DNA of 64,000 bases from an uncultured Pseudomonadales bacterium (GCA_943787425.1 CALSMJ010000001.1:682001-746000); one strand, 5' to 3'; shown: positions 36,169 to 45,799, numbered from the stretch's first letter. Numbers and translations: made by a program. The notes: generated by a model not told the origin, from the sequence alone.

Positions 36169-36858
36169 TTACATCGCCTGCCAAGGATAGCGAACAAACG
36201 GCATCGGGCCTTGGCTGCCATTAAGCCGCCAGATCACCGTATCTAAGTGTTCTCGGCCAAAGAAAATTTCGTCCTCATAGATAAATGAGGGCACGCCAAA
36301 AACCCCTTGGGTCAACAACTGCTCCTGCAATCGATCATGACTTGCTCGGCCAGCGCCCTGGGCGTAATCGATAAAGCCTTCGTTTTGAATCCCGACATTC
36401 TTAAGCGCTACATGCAAGACATCGAGGTCTTCAATATCGCAGTCGCGTTGCCAAAACCGGTCAAACACATCGGTCATAAAGTCTTTTAGCTGGGCGCGCG
36501 TATCCGCATGATTTTGCGCCCAAATCAGCGCAATGCCCGCTTTCGATGAGTCCCATATCTTTAAGGGGCCGCGGAGCACACGACCTTGGTTTTCTGCATA
36601 ACACCGCGCTTCACGATAAGCCGCTTTCACCACCGACCATTGCTTCGGCGTTCGATTACTGTCGACGACTTCACCGTTGTCGCGTTTTTCTGCACGCCCC
36701 AAAAAGCTGCCAATATTTAAGGTGAGCGGCAGCCAATTCACCGTAACATCGGACTGTGCTTCTAATTGCCAGATCAACTCGTGCGCGACGAACGCATAGG
36801 GGCTCTTAAAATCGATACAGACTGACAGCACGGACACCTCATCGTGTTCATTCGTCAA
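36169..36858 (-). CDS. 2-hydroxychromene-2-carboxylate isomerase-like protein
   Basis: A 229-residue DsbA-fold protein. Near residue 17 it has DFKSPYAF, the known family motif with Ser in place of Cys; the cis-Pro region reads GVFGVPSFIYEDEIFFGREHLD, also family-like. Such enzymes are glutathione-dependent isomerases in naphthalene degradation, but many homologues have other jobs. I choose a TTG start at 36858 with AGAGGGA upstream; a longer frame begins at 36894, opposite the start of the divergent gene. Immediately followed by the paralogue at 35539. Confidence 0.8.
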   Translation of the reverse strand: MTNEHDEVSVLSVCIDFKSPYAFVAHELIWQLEAQSDVTVNWLPLTLNIGSFLGRAEKRDNGEVVDSNRTPKQWSVVKAAYREARCYAENQGRVLRGPLKIWDSSKAGIALIWAQNHADTRAQLKDFMTDVFDRFWQRDCDIEDLDVLHVALKNVGIQNEGFIDYAQGAGRASHDRLQEQLLTQGVFGVPSFIYEDEIFFGREHLDTVIWRLNGSQGPMPFVRYPWQAM

Positions 36859-36893
36859 AGGACGATCCCTCTGAACTCCTGTACTATTGCCCA

Positions 36894-37889
36894 ATGGATC
36901 CTATATCTCAAGGCGTTGTTGGCGCCCTATGGGCAGCAAGCCTCTCGCCAAAGCACACGTTAAAGCCAACCCTCATCGCAGGCGCGCTGGCTGGCATGGC
37001 GGCGGACTTAGATGTCTTGATCTCATCGAGCACTGATCCGCTTTTGTTTTTAGAATACCATCGGCAATTTACCCATTCGCTTATTTTTGTGCCGATCGGC
37101 GCACTCATCGTCGCGCTGTGTTTGTGGCCCTTTTTAAAACGAAGTCTGCAGCCGAAAGAACTCTTGACGGCCTGTTTTTTGGGCTATCTAAGCCATGGCC
37201 TGCTCGACGCCTGTACCACCTACGGCACCCAACTGTTGTGGCCTTTCAGCGATGATCGCGTCGCCTGGAATGTGATTTCAATTGTCGATCCGCTCTTTAC
37301 CCTACCCTTACTCGCAGCGGTCGCGCTTGGGGTCCGTGCAAAGCGCGTCAATGCTTGGCCTAGAGTCGGTTTGATTTGGCTATTCGCCTACCTTGGCATC
37401 GGGGAAATTCAGCGTCAGCGCGCTGAGACCGTTGGCTATGAAGTCGCCGAGGCACGAGGCCATGCCCCGACCAGACTCGAGGCCAAACCGGGTTTTGCGC
37501 AGCTTCTTTTGTGGAAGATCGTTTATGAATACGAGGGACAATTTTTCGTCGATGGCGTCCGCGCTGGCATTCAAACCAAAGTCTACCCAGGAACCCACAT
37601 CCCAAAACTGGATAGCCAGTGGGCCGAGGCAAACCTGCCGACCAATAGCCAAACCCGCCAAGACTTTGAACGCTTCCGCTGGTTTTCTAACGACTATCTG
37701 GCGCTTAGTCTCCATAAGCCCAACACGATCATCGATATCCGCTATTCAATGAACATAAACGAAATCGCGCCGCTCTGGAGTATCCAATTTGATCCCAGCA
37801 AGCCTTGGGCACACGTTGACTATCTGACGCACCGCAACTTAGCCCCCTCAACCACCGCACAATTTCAGACGATGCTGATGGGGCAGTAA
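36894..37889 (+). CDS. Membrane-bound metal-dependent hydrolase, YdjM/DUF457-like
   Basis: A 331-residue inner-membrane protein. The N-terminal MDPISQGVVGALWAASL with AGMAADLDVLI, then HRQFTHSLIF and a GYLSHGLLDACTTYGT block supply the His and Asp pattern of YdjM-like putative hydrolases, followed by three or four more helices and a soluble C-terminal domain of about 150 residues. The reaction is unknown; E. coli YdjM is LexA-controlled. Its start lies only 35 bases from the start of the divergent isomerase-like gene. Confidence 0.82.
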   Translation: MDPISQGVVGALWAASLSPKHTLKPTLIAGALAGMAADLDVLISSSTDPLLFLEYHRQFTHSLIFVPIGALIVALCLWPFLKRSLQPKELLTACFLGYLSHGLLDACTTYGTQLLWPFSDDRVAWNVISIVDPLFTLPLLAAVALGVRAKRVNAWPRVGLIWLFAYLGIGEIQRQRAETVGYEVAEARGHAPTRLEAKPGFAQLLLWKIVYEYEGQFFVDGVRAGIQTKVYPGTHIPKLDSQWAEANLPTNSQTRQDFERFRWFSNDYLALSLHKPNTIIDIRYSMNINEIAPLWSIQFDPSKPWAHVDYLTHRNLAPSTTAQFQTMLMGQ

Positions 37890-37954
37890 AGGCCTTTTCT
37901 CAGACAGCAGCGCTGGCTACACTTATCTAACCTGCGTTTTTGGAGACCGACGTT

Positions 37955-38767
37955 ATGCACTATGAAACCATCACCGTCAGCAATCACGAAGGGGTTCTGA
38001 TCATCACCTTAAATAGAGCAGCGCGCCTGAATGCTTGGACCTATCAAATGGGCCGAGAACTGCATCATGCGATCACCGCAGGCAACGACCAAGATGACGT
38101 CATCGCGATGGTCATGACCGGCGCAGGGCGCGGATTCTGTGCGGGTGCGGATATCATTGATCTATTTCAGGCTCAGGCAGAGGGCGACTCGAGTACCTCA
38201 GGCAGCAACGACCAACCCGGTAATTGGGTCGACTTAGTGCGCGCATCAAAACCAATGATCGCCGCGGTCAATGGCGCCGCTGTCGGGGTCGGGCTAACCC
38301 AAATACTACCCTTTGACTACATTATTGCGGCGCCAGAAGCAAAGTTCAGCGCGCGCTTTATTAAAATGGGTTTGGTACCAGAACTCGCCAGTTCCTTCTA
38401 CATTGCCGCGCGAACCGGTTTCGGCCAAGCCAACCGACTTATGCTGACCGGCGAAACCATTTCGGCAGAGCGCGCTTTAAACATTGGCCTCGTCGACGAA
38501 ATGGTTGAGGACGCAAGCCTGTTATTGCCCCGCGCCGAGGAACTTGCTCAGGCGATGGGCAACAATCCGCAGCAAGCTTTGCGCATGGTTAAAACCCTGA
38601 TCACCCAAAATGTCGCGGCGGACGATTTAAGCGAGGTTCAAGCCAGGGAGCTTCGTGCCCTTCATATTTGTTACGACAGCCCAGAGCATCAAGAAGCGAT
38701 CGATGCTTTTATCCAAAAACGCACGCCCGACTTCAAACGCGCTCGACTGACCGGTCCTGGGTCGTGA
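37955..38767 (+). CDS. Enoyl-CoA hydratase/isomerase family protein
   Basis: A 270-residue crotonase-fold enzyme. LNRAARLNAWTYQMGREL is block 1, GAGRGFCAGADIIDLF supplies the oxyanion hole, PMIAAVNGAAVGVGLTQILPFD the second. Position-specific residues MGLVPELASSFYIAARTG carry one of the two catalytic Glu positions. GGAG lies nine bases before ATG 37955. It overlaps the VOC-protein start (GTGA), forming a two-gene unit. Confidence 0.88.
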   Translation: MHYETITVSNHEGVLIITLNRAARLNAWTYQMGRELHHAITAGNDQDDVIAMVMTGAGRGFCAGADIIDLFQAQAEGDSSTSGSNDQPGNWVDLVRASKPMIAAVNGAAVGVGLTQILPFDYIIAAPEAKFSARFIKMGLVPELASSFYIAARTGFGQANRLMLTGETISAERALNIGLVDEMVEDASLLLPRAEELAQAMGNNPQQALRMVKTLITQNVAADDLSEVQARELRALHICYDSPEHQEAIDAFIQKRTPDFKRARLTGPGS

Positions 38768-39240
38768 TTCAAAAGCTGCATCATGCCGCCTATCGGTGTC
38801 GCGATAGCGAGGAAACCCGCCAGTTCTATGAAGATTTTTTAGGCCTGCCCTTAACCCATGCCTTTGAAATAACAACCACCGCGACAGGCCATCAAGCTGA
38901 GGTGCTCCACACCTTTTATGAGCTTGACGATGGCAGCTCGTTGGCTTTTTTCGAGGCTCCGAAACAACCCTTCAACTTTAAAAATCAGCATGATTTTGAC
39001 CTTCACATTGCCCTCGAAGTCTCAAGAGACGTGCTGCTCGATAAGTTTGAAACAGGTCGGCGCTGTGGTATTGAAACCCGAGGCATTACCGACCATGGTT
39101 TCATAGAGTCAATCTATTTCAGGGACCCGAACGGCTACGTGATTGAATTGACCGCTAAAACGACACAATCTCCGGTTAACGAATCCGCAGCCCGCAATGC
39201 GCTCAACGCCTGGCAGGCCTCAAAGTCGGATTCAATTTGA
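38764..39240 (+). CDS. VOC (glyoxalase/bleomycin resistance) family protein
   Basis: A 158-residue metal-binding protein of the vicinal-oxygen-chelate fold. It starts at a GTG overlapping the previous stop: IQKLHHAAYRCRDSEETRQF is the first half with a His ligand, and FDLHIALEVSRD and the closing YFRDPNGYVIELTAKT carry the later His and Glu ligands. Substrate is unknown; methylmalonyl-CoA epimerase, dioxygenases and glyoxalases share the fold. It shares a transcript with the enoyl-CoA hydratase. Confidence 0.85.
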   Translation: MIQKLHHAAYRCRDSEETRQFYEDFLGLPLTHAFEITTTATGHQAEVLHTFYELDDGSSLAFFEAPKQPFNFKNQHDFDLHIALEVSRDVLLDKFETGRRCGIETRGITDHGFIESIYFRDPNGYVIELTAKTTQSPVNESAARNALNAWQASKSDSI

Positions 39241-39510
39241 CCCTGCGCTCGACGTCGCACAGTCGCCACCGCCCCAAATCTTACGCCTTTTTAGGCTTAG
39301 GACGGCGTCGCTGAGATGGCTAAACCGGATTATGGAGTTGGCAAAATTAAAGCCAAGGCGGGTTTCTTGCAGCGACCTGATCGGCAACCAAGTCGCTCAA
39401 ACTAAATCGCCCGGGGTACAAAATAAAAGACCGCCCTTTAGTGGCATCGAAGGCCGAAAGAGCCCCAACGCCACCAAAGGCCGGTCGCACCGTTTTTGGG
39501 CCAGCGGCGC

Positions 39511-39840
39511 CTAATCAGAACCCTTAACTTGATTGATCACCACTAAGACAAAATTGGCAATGACCATGCCCCCAACCGATACCATTAGATTATCGATCAT
39601 CGTATTGAGCGGCATGCCGACCACCGGTATCGCATCAAGCCCATTCGCAATCGTTGGAATCGCAAGCGCGGCGACGGTATACGCCATGCGCATGGTTGCA
39701 TCGGCCATCGGATTCATAAAACCATTAACGAGTCCCAGCGCGATCAGGGCTAAGGGCCAGTATGGCATAACGTCGGGAACCACCGTTGCGGCCAAAGCGG
39801 CGATCAAGGACAGGCTGGTTAAGATTTGGTTTGAGTTCAT
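39511..39840 (-). CDS. Small hydrophobic membrane protein, unknown
   Basis: A 109-residue protein with about three to four hydrophobic segments (LSLIAALAATVVPDVMPYWP, MAYTVAALAIPTIANG, VSVGGMVIANFVLVVI). AAGGA eight bases before the ATG supports expression. No family recognised. It stands alone between the VOC gene and the desaturase. Confidence 0.6.
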   Translation of the reverse strand: MNSNQILTSLSLIAALAATVVPDVMPYWPLALIALGLVNGFMNPMADATMRMAYTVAALAIPTIANGLDAIPVVGMPLNTMIDNLMVSVGGMVIANFVLVVINQVKGSD

Positions 39841-40256
39841 TGCAATTTCCTTTTTTTATTTTTTTTATAAAAGAACAGCGTTACCTCAACCATCAACTTA
39901 TCAGAAAAATTATCTAGGCCAAACGGTTTTGTTCGGACTCAGTTCTCCGTCGCCAAAGCGGCGTCGTAACCATAAACGCCCTATAATGCGCCGCTGCCGC
40001 CACGCTCAACCCCTCTGCAACGCCCCGCACCAGCGCGCGAAAATAAGGGCGCCAAATCGTCGTCTTGAACTCAAAAAATAACGCTTAACTCAAACGACTG
40101 CGCCTAGGGTTTATGCGATCGCATTCTTGACTCATTGGCGATCGGCGACGCCGCAGGTGACTTCTTATCCGTCAAAGACGCGGTATACTAAGGTCCTCCG
40201 GCGCCTGGATTGGTTGACTGCGCCGCTTTTACTCATCACGAGCCAATAGGCCTTTC
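39841..40256. other. Intergenic region before the desaturase gene
   Basis: About 415 bases without a supported gene. Beside the small membrane protein there is a run of T and A. A -10-like TATACT lies at 40184-40189, about 70 bases before the desaturase start; no convincing -35 at the right distance was found. No repeats or hairpins stand out. Confidence 0.4.
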
Positions 40257-41279
40257 ATGACAACCTGGACTTTCAAATCAAATACGGGGCTGCGCTGGCA
40301 CAGCGCCGCAATTCTTTACGCACTCGGCGCCTACTGTGCTGGCTGGTGGGGGCTTCTAACCACAAGTTGGTGGGGGCTGCTCCCGAGCGCGCTGCTGCTG
40401 GCTCACGGCATGATCATTGCGGCATACCTTATTCATGACTGCGCGCACAACACCGTGTTCAAGAAGAACCACCACAATGCCCAACTTGGCAAAGCGCTCG
40501 GCTGGATCTGCGGGTCCTGCTATGGCAAGTTTGAAGATATTCGATACAAACATTTCAGACATCATGTTGATAACGACGATGTCGTTTGGTTTGATTACGA
40601 AGCCTTTTTTAAAAAACATCCCGCAGTCTATCGGGCAACCATTTTCCTAGAATGGTTTTATATTCCTGCGCACGACATCTTGATGCATTCGATCATGGTG
40701 CTCACCGCTTTTGTTATTCCAAATCGGCGGGATCAAATGCGGCGAAATACGCTTGTTATACTTATCCGGGGCGGATTGCTCATTGCCATCGGCTGGATGG
40801 CGCCGACGGCGCTTTTGGGCTATTGCCTTGCCTATATGATGATGATCATTGTGCTTCGATTTGTTGACGGCCTTGAGCACGACTACCCCTACCACCTCAA
40901 TCTTTTTACCGATGACGTTTCCGAACACAAAGGCGATTTAGTTTGGGAGCAAGAACACACGTTTAGCCCCATTCTGTCCTGGCGCTATCCATGGGTGAAT
41001 TGGCTGATTTTAAATTTCGGCTTCCACAATGCCCATCACGCAAAGCCCACCGCGCCCTGGTATGAATTGCCCAGCTTGCACAAGCAACGCTTTGGCGATG
41101 ATCCCAAAACGGTCATTCGACTGTGGCCGCAGCTTAAAATGTACCATCGTTATCGAACCTATCGTATTTTTCACGACGCCCCCGGCATTGAATCGGTAAC
41201 AGGCAAAGCCTTCTTAAAGGCCGCACAAGAAGCACGCCTAACCGGCGGGAATGCGGCCTCGTTCCTAACGTCGTTCTAA
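40257..41279 (+). CDS. Fatty acid desaturase-like membrane di-iron enzyme
   Basis: A 340-residue integral-membrane protein. Histidine boxes are HDCAH (residues 60-64), HFRHH (99-103) and FHNAHH further down, the di-iron ligands of the membrane desaturase/hydroxylase superfamily. The Trp/Leu-rich helices around them give four membrane spans. A fatty acyl desaturase or a carotenoid/terpene hydroxylase are both possible. It is followed after five bases by a TIM-barrel protein. Confidence 0.88.
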   Translation: MTTWTFKSNTGLRWHSAAILYALGAYCAGWWGLLTTSWWGLLPSALLLAHGMIIAAYLIHDCAHNTVFKKNHHNAQLGKALGWICGSCYGKFEDIRYKHFRHHVDNDDVVWFDYEAFFKKHPAVYRATIFLEWFYIPAHDILMHSIMVLTAFVIPNRRDQMRRNTLVILIRGGLLIAIGWMAPTALLGYCLAYMMMIIVLRFVDGLEHDYPYHLNLFTDDVSEHKGDLVWEQEHTFSPILSWRYPWVNWLILNFGFHNAHHAKPTAPWYELPSLHKQRFGDDPKTVIRLWPQLKMYHRYRTYRIFHDAPGIESVTGKAFLKAAQEARLTGGNAASFLTSF

Positions 41280-41284
41280 GCCAG

Positions 41285-42136
41285 ATGCCCCAGACCCTGG
41301 AAATTTATCAATCGCTCTGGGCAATGGAACAGCGCAAACCCGGGGTCCCAGAAGCGCCAGCCGCTGTACATTTTGAGCGTATCAAAGCGGCCGGCTATCA
41401 GGGCATTTGTATCGATCCGAATGTCGAAGAAATCAACGATGCCTTGGCGCTCGCGCCGCTCTTCAAAGATCATCACCTCAGCTGCATGGTCAACGCGTTC
41501 CCCAACGCAGCAGATGAGTTAACGCCGCTGCTGGATATGGCGTCAGAATTAGGCGCACAACAAGTCAACATTATTGGTGGTGTGATGCCTATGACGGTCT
41601 TGGAGACCATCCCCGTCATAGAGCATTGGATCAATGTTGCGTCCGCTTACGATTTTCAGGTTTTATTTGAAACCCATCGCAATGCCACGTTAAACGACCT
41701 GTTTGCGACGCTCGAGGTTCTGCAAGCCGTCCCTAAGCTGCGTCTTTGCGCTGATTTGTCCCACTTTGTCGTTGACCGGGAAATCAGTCTGCCGCTCAAC
41801 CCCATTCAAGAAACCTATTTTGAACACGTTTTACAACGCTCCGATTCGTTTCAAGGCAGGATTTCGAATAACGAGCAAATTCAAGTTTCGGTCCAATTTC
41901 CCCAACATCAGGCCTGGGTGACGCAATTTAAGTCCTGGTGGCAAGCGGGTATCAGCGCGTGGTCAGCCCGGCAGACCGAGGACGCAACCCTGCGCTTTCT
42001 CGTTGAACTCGGCCCACCTCCTTATGCCATAACCGACCAGCATCAGCAGGAACTTTCTGATCGTTGGGAAGAAGCCCTCATCATTCGTGGGTGGGTTGAG
42101 GCCCTATGGGCCGAGCTAGCGCCTGAAACTAACTGA
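41285..42136 (+). CDS. Xylose-isomerase-like TIM-barrel protein
   Basis: A 283-residue protein of the sugar phosphate isomerase/epimerase (AP endonuclease 2) fold. Strands such as GYQGICIDPNVEEIND, GAQQVNIIGGVMPM and the metal-site-like VLFETHRNATLNDL, LRLCADLSHFVVDRE and late FLVELGPPPYAI fit. The substrate cannot be predicted. It is probably co-transcribed with the desaturase gene. A terminator follows. Confidence 0.75.
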   Translation: MPQTLEIYQSLWAMEQRKPGVPEAPAAVHFERIKAAGYQGICIDPNVEEINDALALAPLFKDHHLSCMVNAFPNAADELTPLLDMASELGAQQVNIIGGVMPMTVLETIPVIEHWINVASAYDFQVLFETHRNATLNDLFATLEVLQAVPKLRLCADLSHFVVDREISLPLNPIQETYFEHVLQRSDSFQGRISNNEQIQVSVQFPQHQAWVTQFKSWWQAGISAWSARQTEDATLRFLVELGPPPYAITDQHQQELSDRWEEALIIRGWVEALWAELAPETN

Positions 42137-42158
42137 CCTTTGCCCATTCCGCCGGTCA

Positions 42159-42189
42159 AGCGAGGCGCCGCAACCAGGCTCGCTTTTTC
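42159..42189 (+). terminator. Rho-independent terminator
   Basis: AGCGAG (42159-42164) pairs with CTCGCT (42179-42184), followed by TTTTT. It lies 23 bases after the TIM-barrel gene stop and would end the desaturase transcript. The stem is only 6 bp with a 14-base loop. Confidence 0.5.
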
Positions 42190-42415
42190 TAAAACGGCTC
42201 ACTCAGAGCAAACGCCTGCAGCCTCGTGCTTTGCCGGCCGCTTTCAGGTTTTTTCTAACAACCTTGACGTTGAGCCTGTCTTTTCGATCTTGAAATTTAA
42301 CGCCTGCCCACCGCGCCAATTCTGCCCCCGAAGACGCCACCGGAGGCGATATTTTTTTGAGCCAATAAGCCATCAAGCGGTATGCTAGGGCTCTTACAGC
42401 CACTGGACGTTAACA

Positions 42416-43217
42416 ATGGACTGGCAAGGCCATAACCTGCACATCAACGATGACGTGATTCACTACTATCGAAACGGCAATTCTGGCAGAACCCCCCTGG
42501 TTTTTTGTCATGGCTTCAGCGACAACGGCCTGTGTTGGTACAGGGTTGCTGAGCGGTTCACAGATCAATTCGATATTTACCTGTTAGATGCTCGCAATCA
42601 CGGGCAGTCCAGCCGGGGCATTGCGTCAGCGCAGGATATGACCCAAGACGTAGCGGCGGTCATCACAGCCCTGAGAGCTCGAGCCGGTTATCGCCGTGGG
42701 TCACTCAATGGGCGCGGGCACAGTTGCCAGCTCTCGCCGCGGATTCCCCGCAGCTCGTCTGCCAAGATTGATGCTGGAAGACCCCGCATGGTCTGATGAG
42801 GACGATACCGAAAAGACAAAAAGCCTGCGCAAAAGGGCTGCAGGCTTTGCAAAATATCTGGAGATGATTCCAAAATTGAGCGACGAACAATTGCTGGCTA
42901 TGGGCCGCGCGCAGCATCCCAGTTGGTCTTTAGAGGATTTTCCAAGCTGGGTGCAATCCAAACGCGAGGTCGATGTGCTTGCCCTAAAGGGATTAAACCG
43001 AACACCATGGCAGCGCCTTGTTCAGCGCATAAACTGTCCGAGCTTACTGCTATACGCCGATGAAACCAGCGACGGCATTGTTCAACAAAAAGTTGTGGAT
43101 CAAATCCTGTCTCTCAACCCGCGTTTTCAATGCAAGCAAATAACCGGTGCCGGGCACAATCTTCGTCGTGAGCAATTCGAGGCCTACGTTACAGCGATTG
43201 AGGCATTTTTGAATTAG
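42416..43217 (+). pseudogene. Alpha/beta hydrolase split by a frameshift
   Basis: The first frame (42416-42796) reads an alpha/beta hydrolase N-terminus with the oxyanion block LVFCHGFSDNGLCWYR and YLLDARNHGQS, ending in VITALR before becoming unrelated. The other frame from about 42680 carries the nucleophile elbow VIAVGHSMGAG, the cap region, the acid-containing SLLLYADETSDG and the His in ITGAGHNLRREQFE. Frames differ by one base, with the change near 42672-42680. Without the shift the protein would have about 267 residues. Either an inactivated gene or an assembly error. Confidence 0.82.
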
Positions 43218-43347
43218 CCGGCGGACGTAAACAAGACGCTTGAGCCGATACCCGTCCCTTGATCCAAAGAGAGCCCATGACAAGCAGACTTGGTGTCGTG
43301 GCAGCGCTGTGGCAGACTGCCCAGTCCGTTAGAATGCCGAGTCTGCT

Positions 43348-44169
43348 ATGTTAAGCACCAAGCCTATAACGCCACGATTTGGTTCCGAGATAGCATCAGA
43401 CTTTCAATTGGCAGACTGCTCAGAACTTGAAATTTCAGAGCTTCTAACGCTGAGCGCAAATCGAGGCGTCTTGGTCTTTCGAGACCAAACGCTCACGCCT
43501 TCAGAACAGGCAGCGCTCGCACACCGGCTTGGGGAGCCGCTGACCTTTCCGCTAAATTCAAACGGCATTCCTGAAGAGCTGATTACCATTGCCTCAGGAC
43601 CCAAGACCCGTGAGGCTGCAGGCGAAGGCTGGCATTCGGACGTTTCAAGCGAGCCTCGCCCCCCCAGCTTATCCATTCTGAAAATGGCGACGGTACCCGA
43701 AAGCGGCGGTGATACCTTGTTTGCCGATATGTCCCAAGCCTTCGAATTATTATCAGATCCCCTGAAGGCCTTTCTTGAGCCCCTCACCGCGCGTCACGAA
43801 CCCCGCGGTCACTATCTATATTTAAGCGGTGCAAAAGCCTTCGATGCACTACCGATTTCCGATCACCCGGTCGTACGAATCCATCCCACCACCGGTAAAA
43901 AATCGCTTTATGTCAATGACGGCTTTGTAACCCGTATCAACGGGCTAACGCCGCGTGAGAGTCAAAGCCTGCTGAAACTGCTGTATGACCATATTGCGTA
44001 CACGGTTAAAACGCATTGTCGCGTTCAGTGGCGGCCCAATACAGTTGTCTTCTGGGACAATCGCTCGGTCCAGCACCATGCTGCCTTCGACTATCATCCC
44101 GAAAGACGTCTTGGCTATCGCGCAACCCTGCGAGGGGAACAACCCATTGCATCCCAAACCGATCGGTAA
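43348..44169 (+). CDS. TauD/TfdA family 2-oxoglutarate-dependent dioxygenase
   Basis: A 273-residue Fe(II) enzyme. The HxD iron ligands are in GWHSDVSSEPRPP and the distal His in DNRSVQHHAAFDY; the 2-oxoglutarate-binding Arg is in RRLGYRATLRGE. The N-terminal RGVLVFRDQTLTPSEQAALA is typical. Substrates in the family include taurine, 2,4-D, alkyl sulfates and others. It ends convergent with the carotenoid oxygenase gene. Confidence 0.9.
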   Translation: MLSTKPITPRFGSEIASDFQLADCSELEISELLTLSANRGVLVFRDQTLTPSEQAALAHRLGEPLTFPLNSNGIPEELITIASGPKTREAAGEGWHSDVSSEPRPPSLSILKMATVPESGGDTLFADMSQAFELLSDPLKAFLEPLTARHEPRGHYLYLSGAKAFDALPISDHPVVRIHPTTGKKSLYVNDGFVTRINGLTPRESQSLLKLLYDHIAYTVKTHCRVQWRPNTVVFWDNRSVQHHAAFDYHPERRLGYRATLRGEQPIASQTDR

Positions 44170-44304
44170 TCAAACCGGCTATCGTCATCAACCGCCGGGG
44201 TTCGATTTAGGCTTGTCTTGTTAGGCCAGCCGCGCTGAGGGCAACCAGGCCAAGTGTCTGTCTGCAGCATTGCCCTTGCCAAGCGCTGCATTTCAATCCG
44301 AGAT

Positions 44305-45777
44305 TTAGATCGGCGCCGAACGGGCCCCGTGATCAAACACGGTGTTTGAAAACAAACCGTGGAACTGATGCGGAACATGATGCCGCAACCGTAATCGGCA
44401 GATGCAGTCGTTAATGTTTTCGGCCCGATGGATCTGCAACTCACTCACATGATCGAAGCCGTTGTAGACCACCTCTAACAAATAGCCACGATCTTCAGCC
44501 CCAACCTGCGTGCTGGGCGCAAACACCGGTTCGGAGCCGTAATAACCCTGTGGCAGTGCTAGCGTGTCGGCATTGCCGTCAAAATCGACCTTTGCAATAC
44601 CATTAAAGAAACTGTCCGCACCATTGTCGATTGAGCACGCGGTGTAGGTATAACGATGCCGCACCCCTGCAACGCTTGGGTTCAATGTCGGGAATTCCGA
44701 CTCGGTCTCGACCACCATTTCTGCTCGAGACGCGCCAGTCTTCAAATTCAGAAAATATCGATAATAACGCCCGCCGCTAAACCGGCCATCAGGATTGAAG
44801 ACATCGCTTAAGGTGTCATTGGCGGCAAAGTTGTCCTGGAACATGCCATCCACAATGACTTCATCACCCGCTTCAAAGGCATTGCCAAAATGGATCATGG
44901 CCCCAGGATCTGTTTCGAATGATCGGACCAGCTCAAAAGTCTCAAGGTCCAAAACCAAAATGCGCATGGCAATTGAAGGATCAAAGTTCACTTGATCAGA
45001 GATCGTTCTCGTTCCCAACACCACGGGCAGCATGTTGCCAAACACAATCGAGCCTAGGAAAAATATGGCATATCGGTCACTCATGGCGAAGTCGTGGCAA
45101 AACGGAAAAGAATCCAAAGGCAATTGCGACTTTTGGAACAGCCCGCCGCTTGAATTAATCCGATATAAATTCAAACACGGCTTTGGGCCTTTCAATCCAA
45201 ACCCAGACATCCCGGCACCAAAATTTATGTAATCACCCGAACGGTTATGAATCTTGCCATGCGCACTAAACACTTGACCCGGCGCCAGGCCACCATCATA
45301 GGAAAATTCGCCCAGCGTGTTGAGGGATGCCGGATCAACTGCCCAAGGCCGACCACCTTCATTTAGCGCAAGCAGATGACCGCCGTGATGAATCAAGCTG
45401 GTGTTGGCGGGATTAGCGGGCATTTTAAACAAGTTCTTGCGCAGACCGCCCGGGATTTGCGTCCCAAACCCGCGGTAACAGATTGCCTGCTGAGCTGTTT
45501 CTGCCAAATACTTAGGTGTTCGAACATAGCGATTTTTGAAGTGCACCCGCCCGGAATCAAACGTAAACGCGCAGATCATGCCATCGCCATCAAACCAGTG
45601 ACCATAGGCCGTCTCGCCAATTCTTTGACGACCCGGACCGTTTCTAAAAAAGGTGCCCTGCAGGTCCGAAGGCAGATCGCCATCGATCTCATCAATCCAG
45701 TAATCATGCTCTTCATCGAGGTTTTCAAGGCCGCGATGACAGGTTGGAATTCGATTATCACCCGGAATTGCATTCAT
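44305..45777 (-). CDS. Carotenoid oxygenase (RPE65/CCD family)
   Basis: A 490-residue non-heme iron enzyme that cleaves carotenoids, lignostilbenes or related double bonds. The N-terminal LQGTFFRNGPGRQRIG and HWFDGDGMICAFTFD, and the histidines in FSAHGKIHNRSGDYINFG, FCHDFAMSD, MIHFGNAFE and the final HVPHQFHGLF match the four-His iron site of the family. ATG 45777 follows AAAGGAGAAC; a GTG-type frame upstream to 45819 crosses the leader. It might form apocarotenoids or act on phenylpropanoids (inference). Confidence 0.91.
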   Translation of the reverse strand: MNAIPGDNRIPTCHRGLENLDEEHDYWIDEIDGDLPSDLQGTFFRNGPGRQRIGETAYGHWFDGDGMICAFTFDSGRVHFKNRYVRTPKYLAETAQQAICYRGFGTQIPGGLRKNLFKMPANPANTSLIHHGGHLLALNEGGRPWAVDPASLNTLGEFSYDGGLAPGQVFSAHGKIHNRSGDYINFGAGMSGFGLKGPKPCLNLYRINSSGGLFQKSQLPLDSFPFCHDFAMSDRYAIFFLGSIVFGNMLPVVLGTRTISDQVNFDPSIAMRILVLDLETFELVRSFETDPGAMIHFGNAFEAGDEVIVDGMFQDNFAANDTLSDVFNPDGRFSGGRYYRYFLNLKTGASRAEMVVETESEFPTLNPSVAGVRHRYTYTACSIDNGADSFFNGIAKVDFDGNADTLALPQGYYGSEPVFAPSTQVGAEDRGYLLEVVYNGFDHVSELQIHRAENINDCICRLRLRHHVPHQFHGLFSNTVFDHGARSAPI

Positions 45778-45799
45778 AGGGTTCTCCTTTTTTTCACTT

